Notes under the pieces: model-generated
What the model was told of the DNA's origin: nothing
Database searches by the model: none
What the model saw: the letters and a program-made list of their open reading frames with translations, nothing else
Translations under genes and position numbers: made by a program
Assembly: GCA_004335835.1 (NCBI GenBank)
Contig: RWJK01001054.1
Coordinates: 1 to 64,000 of the forward strand
From: Scenedesmus sp. ARA3
Taxonomy: Eukaryota > Chlorophyta > Chlorophyceae > Sphaeropleales > Scenedesmaceae
Direction of reading: 5' to 3'
Length of the DNA: 64,000 nucleotides
Shown here: positions 24,839-35,637 of the stretch, in pieces
Numbering within the stretch: the first letter of the stretch is position 1
Layout of the letters: each line of letters begins with the position of its first letter

Positions 24839-25115
24839 CTTTGCAATGCAGTAGTTGCACGCACTTCAACATGGCCGATGCAGCAGAAGTACCAGACTAG
24901 GGCTTTGCCAACACAGTTGGCACTGTCACACATGTGATCTGGTGGTTGTGTCCGTCTTGGCCACCAGAAAAAAACCCATCTCCGAAGAACACAACGTAAA
25001 TCAAAATTGCGGAGATTTATCATAAGCTGGAACAGGGCGCTACCAGGCAGAGACAATAAATAACAACCACTACATGAGATCAAGTATTCAGCTGCACAAT
25101 GTGCTGGCAGCCACC

Positions 25116-27221
25116 TCAAGCAGTAAGGCTAAACTTCAGCCTGTCCACAGCCCAACTGACACGCAAGCTAAGGCTGCTACTGCTGCTGCTGCCGACGCTG
25201 TCATCAGTCTCATCCTCATCAAACGTCGCCAGCCCACCTCCCAGCACTGCTGCCGCAACAGCAGCAGCAGCCGGCGGCGCTGCCACAAATTCCACACTCT
25301 GCTGCCAGTGACCATACTTTGTAGTGCCAGGTGCTGTGCTCAGCCAGCCTCCAGCCCCACAGTCTGCCTCAAACCAGGACACTACACAGAGCTCCTTGGC
25401 TGCTGCTGCTGCTGCCGCTGCCTTCTTCTGCTGTGCCTTCTTCCTAGCCTGCTGCGTCACAAGACCCGGCCCCTGCTGCTGCTGGGTTGTCACTTGCTGC
25501 CCCTGCGGCTGCAGCTGCTGCTGCTCCATCCAGCTACTTAAAACCAGTGCCTCCTCAAGCACTTGCTGCTTCACATCGGCCTGCCCATTCAGCCGCAGCA
25601 ACCAATCCTTTTCAAAGTCAAACTCCAAAACAGAAGCAGGAGCTGTCAGCAGCAGCAGCTCCCCCGCCAAGTCATCTAGCTGCAGCTCAAGCTTGCGCGG
25701 CTGCAGCAGCAGCAGCGACGATACATCAAACGACAGACTGCTGCTGCCGCCAGACTGCTGCTGCGGCAGCCGCAGCCGCTGCTGCAGCGGCGGGCATGCT
25801 GCCACAGCAGCAATGATGCGGATTGCACGAGGCACACAGCGCGTGCCTGGCGCTGCCAGCTGCTGCTGCACCTGCCGCAGTGCTGGCAGCACGTGCTCAC
25901 TGAGAGGGTCAGTTCCAAAGATCTCATGCACCACGAGTGCTGCTGCTGCTGGCATGTCTGCTGCCATGCTGCTGCCCCTGCCGCTGCTGATCTGAGCAAC
26001 CTCCCCTGCTTTTGTTTGTCCTGCTGGCTTTGATGCATCTGGCGTGTCAGCAGCAGCAGCAGCAGCAAGTGTGAGCTGGCTGCTGAGCTTCTGGTGCACT
26101 GCAATCTGCTGCTGCATGCCGTGTGCTGCCACCAGCTGCTGCGCAACAGCCGCCAGGGCAGGCTCACGCTCACATGCTGCAGCAAGAGAACGGCCAGCAG
26201 GGCAGGCAGCGCGGCGGCGCAAGTGTCAGAGGGCCAAAGCAGAAGCGTCGCGTCAACATTAACATGAGCAGCAGGAATCGAGCATGTGCAGTATTGCTTG
26301 ACCATTGTTGCCATGCACAAGGTGCCGGCAGCGCACGCACAACACCCATGTACACCATGCACTGCGGTCTCCCTAGGACACGCAAGCTGACTCACCGACT
26401 ATTTGAAGCCGCTCGGCAGCGCGCCCGTCAGCAGCAGCAGCAGCAGCAGCAGCAGTGGCTGCCATCATGGACAGCAGCCCAGTCCCACAGCCCACATCCA
26501 ACACAACAGCAGCAGCACCGAAGCCAGCACCAGCCTGCTGCTGCTGCAGAAGCTCTTGCACTGCTGCTGATATGCCCTGGTCATATGCTCTGGTGCGTGC
26601 GTGGTCATTCAGCATAGACAGGTGGTAAGGCAGGATATCCCCTGCCCCCTCCTGCTGCTGCTGCTGCTGCTGCAGGTTGAGCTGTGCCAGCTGTTCTGGC
26701 AGGTTGTTCATGCCACCATCCGCTGCTGCTCCACTGCTGCTGCTGCTGCTGCTGCTGAACAGAGACATGCTGAGCTGCTCAGCTGATGCCACCACACGCA
26801 GCAGCAGCTGCTGGCCAGCAGACACCTGCTGCCCCTGACAGCATGCTGCTGCCAGTGCACTGCTGCTGCCACCTTCATCCCCCTGCTGCTGCTGCTGCTG
26901 CTGAGGCAGGTACTGCACGTGCTGCCACACATGCGGCCGCAACACATCTGCCTGACCTGCACTGCTCCTGCTGCTGCTACTGCTGAGCCCAGGGGCCCTG
27001 CCTGCTGCTGCTGCTGCTGCTGGTGCAAAGGTCACACTGCAGCCTGGCGCCAGTTCGAACTCCAGCCACCAAACCACACAGTCCAGCCTCCCTGAGGTAT
27101 GCAGCGACACAGCCATGCTGGCTGCTGCCGACCCAGCAGAGCACAGCGCAGCAGCAAGTGCAGCTGATGTAGCCGAGCTGCGGGAGCTGCCCTCTGCGCT
27201 GCCCTGCTGGGCCTGATCCAG

Positions 27222-27256
<35 letters not shown>

Positions 27257-28009
27257 TGCCGGCCTCACCCTGCTGCTGCAAGCTATGCAGCAGATCCTGC
27301 AGTTTAATCTCCAGCACAACAACCGGCTCTGCCAGCTGCCGCGGCGCAAAGCGTGACACCTGGCAAGGCCTGCTGCTGCGGCGCAGCGCTGCGTTTGCAG
27401 CCGCATAGTTGTAGCAGCCAGCCGTCTGCTGCGCGATTTCCTGCAAGTCGACCTCATTGAGGTTCAGCAGGTCTTTGCAGGACACGGGCACGGCCCAAAC
27501 CCTAATGGCTGCAGGGCTCAGCACACATGCCTTGTTTGTGGTGCTGCTGCTGCTGCTGCTGCTGCTGCTAGTGAGGCCGGCTAGACCCCTGCAGGCGCTT
27601 CTGCAGGCTGCTACTGCATTGCTCCAGTTTGGTTGGATGCAACCGGCCAGCAGGGCAGCACAAGAGATCGCTTCTCCTCCCTCTGCTGCTTCACTGCTGC
27701 TGCCGCTGTCATGCTGCTGCTGCTGCTGCCGAAGCTCAGTCCACGAGCACACATCTATGATGTCATCAACATCATTGTCAGCAAACAGCTGCCCAGCTAA
27801 ATGTGCTGTCAGGCCGTCTGTTGGCACAAAACTCAGCGCCATAGACGGCACTCGCTGCTGCTGCTGCTGCTGGGGTGCTTTCAGCAGCTGGCTCTGCACA
27901 CTCGAGGCTGCTGCTGCTAGCTGCATTGCCTGCAACCCTAGCCCTCCCACTACCAGCAGCTGCACATGTTGAGGGTCTGCTGCTGCATCTGCAGCTTGAA
28001 CATCTGCAG

Positions 28010-28042
<33 letters not shown>

Positions 28043-28216
28043 GTGCTGCTGCCATCGCCTGCTGCATTGCTTGCCTGGTGATGTGTGCAGCTGCCGCAGC
28101 AAACCTTGCCTGCAGTGCTGTGTCTGCTGCTGCTGCCGGCCAGGCCTGGGGCAGGCTGCTGTTGGCCATGAGCCAACAGTTGTCTGCCGCAATGGATGCC
28201 ATCAGTTGGTGACCCT

Positions 28217-28255
<39 letters not shown>

Positions 28256-28972
28256 GAGCAGGGCCGGTTGCTGTAGCTTTCGTGTCGACACACATATACA
28301 CGTACCTCCTGCTACATCTAGACGTGCTGCTGGTGTGCATGCCAGTACAGCAAGGGTTCAAGGTTTCACATGGCTGTGCACATCTACATTCGCGCAGCTA
28401 CTGCAACATTCACCCAAACATCAAAAAGGCGCTACCGCAAGCCGCAACTGCAAGCCAACCAGCAAGCGCTGCTCTCACCTGGCCCTCAGGCTGCGGCCCC
28501 AGCAGCTGCAGTGTTCGCAGGAAGCAGATGCAGCAGCTGCCGTCCTGGCCGCCCTGCTTGCCCAGGGCAGTGCCCAGGTAGTACCACACCTCCGGGGCAT
28601 CTGCATAGCGGCGCGATGCTGCTGAGAGCAGCTTGACTGCCACATCCGGCTGCAGCAGCAGGAACAGCAGCGGCAGCAGCGGCAGCAGTACATGGCAGTG
28701 AGATGCAGCAGCAGTGCAACATGCTGAGCCACACCAGTTTTTGGCTGCTGTGTGTATGGACACCGTGTTGGGCAGTTTGTCTTTAGCTAGCATCCACACG
28801 TGGGTGTCGAAGAGGTGAAATGTTTGAAAGGCAGCAAGCAGTAGCAGTTGGACGACAGCTGCAAAAGAATAAGTGGGGCCTTCGTCTCTTGTGTTAGTCG
28901 AGTCTCAGCACTGGTTACCTTGTTATCAGCTAGTTCCCGCCTTGCGATCGTAAGCACTTTGTTCAAGTCCAT
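25116..28972 (-). CDS. Protein arginine methyltransferase with TPR-like N-terminus and two PRMT units (PRMT7/PRMT9-like)
   Basis: Four exons are read as 28919-28972, 28479-28649, 26396-28214 and 25116-26176, in phase throughout, giving about 1,034 residues. Residues ~19-75 look like a TPR unit (APEVWYYLGTALGKQGG). Residues ~76-560 form a degenerate PRMT unit. It has the family's late motifs (VVWWLEFELAPG, HVWQHVQYLP), but where the SAM-binding glycine loop should be it reads VQLLVVGGLGLQAMQLA. The second unit is complete. It has LSMLNDHARTRAYDQGI, motif I VVLDVGCGTGLLSMM (~645-659), ACEREP, and a double-Glu loop HEIFGTDPLSE with Glu at about 766 and 775. It ends with WLSTAPGTTKYGHWQQ. The enzyme should transfer methyl groups from SAM to arginine. 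In animal PRMT7 and PRMT9 the first unit is the active one, so this order is reversed. Many Gln, Ala and Ser runs interrupt the fold. Confidence 0.85.
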
Positions 28973-29758
28973 GGTACGGCTGCTGGCTGCCTCGTGCAAG
29001 GTGATGCCGAAGACAACTTGGCAGTCAGCCAGGCGGCTTGCCACCACAAGTGAAACAGTATTGCAAAACAAAAGCCGTCACGCAGCCACTCCAGCACCTT
29101 GCGTGCTTCCCAGACCCAACACAACAGCATAACGCGATCCCAAACCCTACCCAGAACCCAACCTGACAGTCCTGCTGTTGTACAGGCATTGCAGCATGGC
29201 CTGGCCCGATGATACGCTGAATACAAGCATTTGCTACAGCACAGACTGTAGCGGGGCTGGCTGCTGCCAGCTGCAGCTCACTATGTGCACAAGGCCAGCA
29301 CGAGGGTCAATGTTAGACCAGGCAACACTCCTGGCAAAACACCGCCAGGCCCACAAACCAAACTGCAGCTGCGACACAGAAGATCACCGCCTGACAATAA
29401 TCCATGTTAATGCATTTCAGGCTCTCCTTTGCCTGCTCAGCCATCACTTTGATGCATACATGAATAAGCCAATCACAAGCCGTAGACGCCAGCGTGCAAT
29501 GCACACGAGCCGGCTGCTGCTCCGCTGCTAATGTACACGGCCCGCACAGCAACCACGGCCAAGCACCAGCCACTATCAATACCTTTGGAACACAGCATGC
29601 TGCCCAGGGCAAGCATACCGCCTCTGACCTGCAGGTTGTGCTGCTGCAAGGGTGCTAGCCTGCTGCCTGGATCGCTGCTGTCGCAGCTGCCGCTGTGATG
29701 CCACCTGATTGACGGCCCGGTGCTGCTGCCGCTGCCGCCGCCACCGCCGCCGCCGCTG
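28973..29758. other. Intergenic: PRMT promoter side and carrier 3' flank
   Basis: No gene was recognised. The part next to 28972 should contain the promoter of the minus-strand PRMT gene. The far end holds the 3' flank of the carrier gene. Confidence 0.5.
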
Positions 29759-29815
29759 CTACACCTCCATGGCCAGTGCGTCGTTGAATTCGCGCTCCAC
29801 TTTGCTCTGGCTCTC
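29759..29815 (-). repeat. Second copy of the carrier's last coding exon, in the 3' flank
   Basis: The copy encodes ESQSKVEREFNDALAMEV followed by TAG. It repeats the real C-terminus VSQSQVEREFSETLAMEV plus stop at 29868-29942. It starts downstream of the real stop, so it is presumably 3' UTR or an alternative terminal exon. The frame and stop are preserved. Confidence 0.75.
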
Positions 29816-29867
29816 AGGTGCTGCCAAACAGCTGACAGCGCTTCTGCTGCTGCTGCTGCTGCCAGAC

Positions 29868-31944
29868 CTAGACCTCCATGGCCAGGGTTTCGCTGAACTC
29901 CCGCTCCACTTGGCTCTGGCTCACACCAAACACACGCAGCAGCTGCAGGGGCAACCAGCGCAGCACATGACGGTGCATGGCAGCAGGCACAGCATTGCAC
30001 CGTGTGAGAAGTAGTTCGCACAGGTGCTGCCACAAGCTGACGTCTCTGGCGCAGCATGCACCATCACTGGCATGTTGTGGGGATCCGTGTGAGCGTTAAG
30101 TGCAGCCTCTCCCTGCTCATTTCCAGACACACACCAGCACGACAAAGCAGCTGAGCACTCTGGCCACCTCACCGCACCCCAACAAACGCAGATGGCCTAT
30201 AACTCTACAACTCAAGCACCCCATCCCACTCACCTGCTCAAACATGACCAGCCCCACGCTCTGCCCTTCCGCCCAACCCTACCAGATCACCCTAGCTCTA
30301 CTCAATCACCCTAGCTCTAGGAAAACACCAAACCTGACTTTCTAGGATGCTTCAATAGCCTGCGTGCATGCAATTGACTGCAATCTCTCTGTCAACACCA
30401 CCGCAGCCGCCCTCATGCTTCCTCCCACCTGCTCAAACATGACCAGCCCCACGCTCTGCCCCACCCCCAGGCGCAGCGCCTTGGGCACAAAGCCGCGGTA
30501 CAGCGCAGGCAGGCCCTCCTCAGCCGCAATGGTGCGCAGCGACTGCAGCACGCTTGTGTACTTGGCCTGGCCTGGTAGCTGGCTCTGGAACCTGCGGCAG
30601 TCACACAGAGACAGATGAATCATACTGGACGGAGACATGCATTCGTGTGTTGGAGCCTGCATATCACATCAATGACGATATCCAGCAATGTCTGTGACTG
30701 CCACACGTTGCCTTGCATGCAGACTGCCTATAAGCTACCACAATTAGTCGACAACCCCACGCATACTGCACCTCACATCCCTCGCACCCCACCTGCTTTT
30801 CACGACGTCAAACGGCGCTTCAGCGCACGTCGTCGCCACGCCCACCGCACACGAAGCAGCAGCATATATGCCACACATTGCAGCACAATGAGTCCCCGCA
30901 CCTGCTTTTCACGACGTCAAACGGCGCGTTGGCGCACGTCGCCGCCACGCCCACCGCCGTGCCAATTGCCAGCTGCCGCGCAGCCGCCGCGCCATGACTC
31001 TCAAGCTGCGGCAACTGCTGGTCGATCGCATGCATAGACCCATAATAGAGGCAGTTCCAGATGCAGTTGCGGTACAGTGTGGGGGCGAGGCCTATGAAGA
31101 GGGCTGCGGGGCCTTCTTGTTGTAGCACTTGTTTGAGGCAGTCGCTGCTGTTGCGGTAGCGGCCCAGGTGCTCCTTGGCCATCAACCGCACCTGCAGGGC
31201 AGCATATGTTATCATAACAGTTATTTGTTTTATTACAAACAGCAATGGGCAATCCAAGCTGCTGTCGCGGTAGCGGCCCAGGTGCTCCTCGGCCATCAAC
31301 CGCACCTGCAGGGCAGCACACTCTGTTACTTTATGTATTCAAGGCATGCAGTTTGGGCTGCTGCTGTAGCGGTTGGTGGAGTGCTCCTTGGCCATGAGCC
31401 GCACCTGCATTTCCAGGGCTGCATTGCTGCGCATTAGGACATACTTCAGCCTATGCCACAGTGTATGCAGCCACCTCCTGTTTGCAATGAGCCACTGTGC
31501 ATTTCATGCAGCGGGCCCGCTGCTGTTCTGCCTGCAGTAGCACACGCAATACTCTGTGTGACCAGCACAAACATCGCTTCACCTTGATCACTTGGAAGGG
31601 CGCAAAGGCCACGCCCTCAGTGACGCCACACAGCGCACCAGACAGGTACGCGTAGCGCGTGGGCAGCTGCCCGTCATGCCACGACCTGGGACACATAACA
31701 TAACATTATAAAAGCCAGGCAGGCAGGCAGGCAGCCAGGAAGCAAGGCAGAAGGGACTGATAAGCTTTCCAGCTGGCTGTAGGCAGCTTTTGTGTTGCCA
31801 GTTCAGGGTTGTGCTCTACGCAATCACTGCTGATGAGCACACAGACATAACTACATGCTGGAGTGCCGATGTGTCAGCAGCTGCACAGATTGGTTCCCCT
31901 GTTATGCTGGTCTACAGGTTACGTGCAAGACGCGTTGTGTCACC

Positions 31945-31991
<47 letters not shown>

Positions 31992-32157
31992 CAATGGCTT
32001 TGCTGCTGCAGCCCACCTGAACAGCCGCCTGCTAAACTCCAGGGTGGACAGCGCTGCTGTTGCCCGGGGTATGAGGCCCAGGATCTCAGGAGCGCCACCA
32101 CGGTACAGCTGCCGCAGCCCACCCTCAGCTATGATCTCTGCAGCAGCGCTCGCAGGA

Positions 32158-32198
<41 letters not shown>

Positions 32199-32759
32199 TG
32201 TTACAGCACGCCTTGATGATAGGATTTCAGGCGAGTGGTGTGTGGAACAATGCTGTTGGGTGCTTGCAGCCAGCTTGCAGGATTGCTGTCAGCTGCTGCA
32301 CCAACTTAGAAGCTGCAAGACTGCAGCGGCAGGCCTTTCAGCTGGAAGCACCAACCATGTGTACGTCTGCAGCAGCAGCTGCAGCAGCTGCTGTTTCTGC
32401 TACTGTTGTCAGTCCTGCCTGCCAACACCCTGACAGCGGGCGGGCTGTCCTGAGCGTAGGTGTGGGTGGTGTGCTGTCATACTACCAATATAGCTGATGA
32501 CCGAGTGCCAACCAGCCAGTCAGTCTGTGTCCATGCTGCTGCTGGCCTATGCTGCAGCTCAGCTGCGCCGCTGCGCACCTTTGACTGTGGGGATGATGCG
32601 CAGGCGTGCACCCTGGTTTATCTGGAAGCGCGTCTTCAGCATCTCCAGCGGCTGAATTGTTACGCCCTCTGCCACACCACTGATAGCCCCGGCTAGGAAC
32701 ACATACTGGCTGTTGTCTGAGCCCTTTGCTGGGGCGCTGCTGCTTGCAGCGCCAGGCAT
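29868..32759 (-). CDS. Mitochondrial carrier (SLC25 family), 2-oxodicarboxylate-carrier-like
   Basis: Six exons are read as 32579-32759, 32017-32137, 31583-31685, 30902-31191, 30429-30591 and 29868-29942. All phases agree and give 310 residues, normal for SLC25. The three carrier signatures are present: QPLEMLKTRFQ in repeat 1, APFQVIKVRLM in repeat 2 (the acidic residue replaced by Gln) and APFDVVKSRFQ in repeat 3. LYRGGAPEI and LYRGFVPKALRLG are the typical matrix-loop motifs. Six membrane helices in three ~100-residue repeats are expected, with location in the inner mitochondrial membrane. The combination KTRFQIN, AKEHLGRYRN and KSRFQSQ resembles the 2-oxodicarboxylate carrier (SLC25A21/ODC), which exchanges C5-C7 oxodicarboxylates in lysine and tryptophan breakdown. 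Substrate assignment is tentative. The introns contain several partial exon copies. Start is taken at the first ATG in frame, 32759; a TTG further up is unlikely. Confidence 0.88.
30234..30267 (-). repeat. Donor-side copy of carrier exon 5, in the next intron
   Basis: The 34-bp end of the exon at 30429-30591 (encoding GQSVGLVMFEQ) is repeated exactly or nearly so, including a good donor, CAG|GTGAGTG. It lies about 195 bp further along the transcript. Confidence 0.85.
30793..30850 (-). repeat. Donor-side copy of carrier exon 4, in the next intron
   Basis: The 3' end of the exon at 30902-31191 recurs about 109 bp downstream in the transcript, encoding VGVATTCAEAPFDVVKSR against VGVAATCANAPFDVVKSR. 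It keeps the frame and the donor AGCAG|GTGGGG. Confidence 0.85.
31258..31404 (-). repeat. Two acceptor-side copies of carrier exon 4, in the preceding intron
   Basis: The exon start VRLMAKEHLGRYRNSS (real acceptor at 31192) recurs as VRLMAEEHLGRYRDSS with its acceptor CCCTGCAG at 31305|31306. It recurs more weakly as VRLMAKEHSTNRYSSS with acceptor ATGCAG at 31404|31405. Both copies are in frame at the start and lie upstream of the real exon in transcript direction. Confidence 0.85.
31947..31988. repeat. (CTG)14 tract in a carrier intron
   Basis: A perfect CTG run lies in the intron just past carrier exon 2. It reads as CAG on the transcript. Confidence 0.9.
32160..32197. repeat. (CAG)n tract upstream of carrier exon 2
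   Basis: About 12 CAG units, which read as CUG on the transcript, lie just before the acceptor of exon 2. They form most of the pyrimidine-containing stretch there. Confidence 0.9.
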
Positions 32760-33342
32760 GGTGATGGTGCTGCTGCTGATTCCTTGCTGACTTGGCTGCA
32801 ATGTTAGCCTTGCAAGGCTGTAAGGCTGCTTAGATGCTACTCTATGCTATATATCTGAGAGTCTTGGGGCTGTAGCCACTTCAACGATGTGCAATTACTC
32901 GGAACGAGCTTTGGTTGTTGTTCTGTTCCACAGTGCCGCGCGCATCTAACTGATCACAAAGCTTCGAGCAGTTCAAATGTACCGTTTCAAAGCTATAAAT
33001 CACTACTGTCAGTAAGACTGCACTTAACGGGCCGGATGCTGGAACAGAACACCAGCAATCACATGTGGCAAGCTCCTCTCCCTTACAATGTGTCTAAACT
33101 CAACCCTCAATCACCACATAACTTGGCAGTCATTATCATCCACCTCAATCCAACTGCAGGAGCTGGTGAACTTGTGCCATAGTACCCATCACCATGTTCA
33201 TAGTGCGACACTGCGTGTAGTGCGACCTGCACCCCAGTGCCATCTCCAGCCAGGCCCTGAACCCTTCCACTCAAAAATTCCGCCTCACCCTGCCCCTCCC
33301 TCTCCTCAGCTGCCTGATTTAACACCTCAACATGAACCACAA
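32760..33342. other. Intergenic: carrier promoter side and MsrB 3' flank
   Basis: No gene was recognised. The stretch at 32820-33010 is comparatively AT-rich and abuts the carrier start. Confidence 0.5.
33083..33087 (-). terminator. TGTAA poly(A) signal for MsrB
   Basis: TTACA on the plus strand (TGTAA on the coding strand) lies about 255 bp beyond the MsrB stop. The call rests on position only. Confidence 0.4.
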
Positions 33343-34594
33343 TCAAGCTGTCTGTGCGCCAGCAGGCTTGAAGTCCAGCGCCAGGCCGTTCATGCAGTAG
33401 CGCAGGCCAGTGGGTGGGGGCCCGTCGTCAAACACGTGGCCCAGGTGGCCCCCGCAGGACTTGCAGCGCACCTCGGTGCGGGGCATGAAGAAGATGCTAT
33501 TGTCCGACGTCTCCACCACAGCGCCTGCAAAGTGAACAAAGAGGCGGGGCGGAGAAGGCAGGAAGCAAGGGTTCAGGGTTTGCCATGAAAATGAATCCAA
33601 CGTCCATCGTCACCACAACACCTGCGATGTGAACGGAGCGGCGGGGCGGAGATAGCAGGAAGCAAGGGTTTGAGGCATGGCTTAAAAAATATGCTGCTGT
33701 CCATTGTCTCCACCACAACACCTGCAAGTGATGGAGGAAAGCAGGGGCACAGGGCAGAAAGTGGCGGTGGACATGAAGGGGGCGCAAGGTGCAAGTTAAA
33801 GCTGCTCAGCAGATGCTGCACACCGTGCAGACTAAGATGAAATACATTGGGTGTCAAGCCATGGCAGTGTGTGCCTGGCGTGAGCATGGAGCATGCAAGT
33901 AAACGAGTCAGCTGACAGAGGAGCAGGCGCCCTGGCAACGACAGACCTGTCCCTCATCACGACAGGCGACAGAGTCATCGCTGTCACCCCACACAGCCCA
34001 GGTCTGTAGCAGCCACATGCTGAGACACTCAAAGACACAAAACAGTATAACAAACAATATAACAATTAAGCCCACCGTCAAGCGGCTCGTAGAAGGAGGG
34101 CCATCCCGTGCCGCTGTTGTACTTTGCCTCAGATGAGAACAGCGGGGTGCCGCAGCCCGCACACACAAACTGCCCGCGGCGCTTCTCGTCGTTCAGCGGG
34201 CTGCAGGGAGGCAAACAGTTGTGGCAGCAGCAATTGTTAGTCAACTCTCAGCTGCATTGAGATGCGTGTGCTGCTGGGCAGATCTACCATCCTTTGCTGA
34301 GCAAGCCAGGCTGCATTCTTCTCAAAAGCTGAATCTGATCAAAATCAAGGTATGTGCTCAGCTGGCAATGGCAACCTCAGCTTGGGTGTTGTGACAAATC
34401 AAATGGGCGCCACTGATGTGACTTCCAGCAGATCATTTGCTATGCTGCTTCTGGGTAGGCGGCAGCAGATGCAAGCTCTTGCACCCACCTGCTACGAGGC
34501 AGCTCCGTGCCTGCCTGCCGCAGGATGAAGTACTGCCCAGGTGACAGCGCCGCCTTCCACTCCACATCGCTGCGCACCACGCCCTGCAGCAGCC

Positions 34595-34658
<64 letters not shown>

Positions 34659-35637
34659 GACCGCACATGCTCAGCACACAGCTGCTGTGCAGTGTATCTG
34701 GCTCGAGAGGTGGTGCACTCCACACTGCCTCAAGCAAACTCTGTTTTGGTTGTGTTGTGTTGTTTCTGCTGCTTGCTTTGTGTATCCTGCTGACAGTGCC
34801 GGCCAAGCATGCCAGCAGCCACCAGCACAGCACCGTAATAATGACATGTTTTGTGCTGGGTAACCACAACCTGCTGCTGCTGCTGCTACAACTGATACAC
34901 GCCAACACAATTTTGTATCTGTGCAAGTTGGTGTGGGGCCGCACCTCTCCCTTGCGCTCGTCCTGCTCCTCTGCTGCATATGCCGCGCCAGCAGCGCCCG
35001 CTGACAACAGGCTCCCGCCCAGCAGCACGCGCCTCGACAGCCCAGGCCTAAAAACAACAAGGCATGGCGGACGCAGCAGCAACACACACCGTTGTGTGTG
35101 ACAATCAAGACATGCAGGACCAGGGCGGGTTTGCCTGTTGTACAAGCTTTGTGTTGCTCAAGCATGCAGGCGGGTTGTGCGCATGTGTGTACTTGGAATG
35201 GGGCTTTGTCAAGGCCACAGCTGCTGGGACTGTTGCAAAGGTGTGCGCAGCTCCACTGCTAGCGTGCCCATGTGTTGTGGCGCTTGCTAGGCAACGCTGC
35301 TGAGTGGCAGGCCTCAACTGCGCAAATCCATGGCTGCTGCACCACCCTTTGCTGCTGCACTCTGTTTCTAAGGCTGTCTCTTAGGCTGCTGCAACCATGC
35401 TCGCTGGCACCACCACCATGCGACCACACATGCAACACAGCAGCAGCATGTGTTCCACACATCAGCAGACACAGTGTCCCACCTGTCTTCGCTGGCAGCC
35501 TGCGATGTCTCCTCAGCAGATGCACGAACAGCTACGGACGTCGACCTCCGCTGCACCTGAGTGTAGACACGCCCGGGCTGTGCCTTGCTCACTGAGGAGC
35601 AAGACACTCCAGAAAACACCCTCCTGCTGAGCAGCAT
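33343..35637 (-). CDS. MSRB: Peptide-methionine (R)-S-oxide reductase MsrB, predicted plastid thylakoid-lumen form
   Basis: Five exons are read as 35483-35637, 34945-35047, 34489-34583, 34076-34200 and 33343-33524, with agreeing phases, giving 219 residues. The MsrB fold is clear. Zinc-binding pairs are CAGC (131/134) and CKSC (180/183), with [22 protein letters not shown] and the catalytic motif RYCMN with Cys203. The enzyme reduces the R epimer of methionine sulfoxide in proteins, usually with thioredoxin as donor. The N-terminus looks bipartite. Residues 1-51 ([20 protein letters not shown]...) resemble a chloroplast transit peptide. Exon 2 then gives [21 protein letters not shown] followed by AEE: a twin arginine, a hydrophobic stretch and an A-x-A cleavage site, as in Tat-imported lumen proteins. 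Family MsrBs are normally stromal, cytosolic or mitochondrial, so lumen targeting is an inference. Confidence 0.92.
33590..33721 (-). repeat. Two acceptor-side copies of MsrB exon 5, in intron 4
   Basis: The start of exon 5 ([13 protein letters not shown]) recurs as [13 protein letters not shown] behind a TTGCAG acceptor ending at 33722, and as [12 protein letters not shown] behind ATCGCAG ending at 33622. The spacing is about 100 bp, and each unit also repeats about 60 bp of intron (GGCGGGGCGGAGA...AGCAAGGGTT). Confidence 0.88.
34589..34655. repeat. (GCA)n tract before the MsrB exon 3 acceptor
   Basis: About 20 GCA/CAG units, one interrupted, sit directly before the acceptor of MsrB exon 3 and read as CUG repeats on its transcript. 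Confidence 0.92.

Noticed and set aside
32799..32801. Upstream TTG start for the SLC25 carrier
   Set aside because: Nuclear genes rarely start at TTG, and an ATG at 32759 gives a normal-length carrier.
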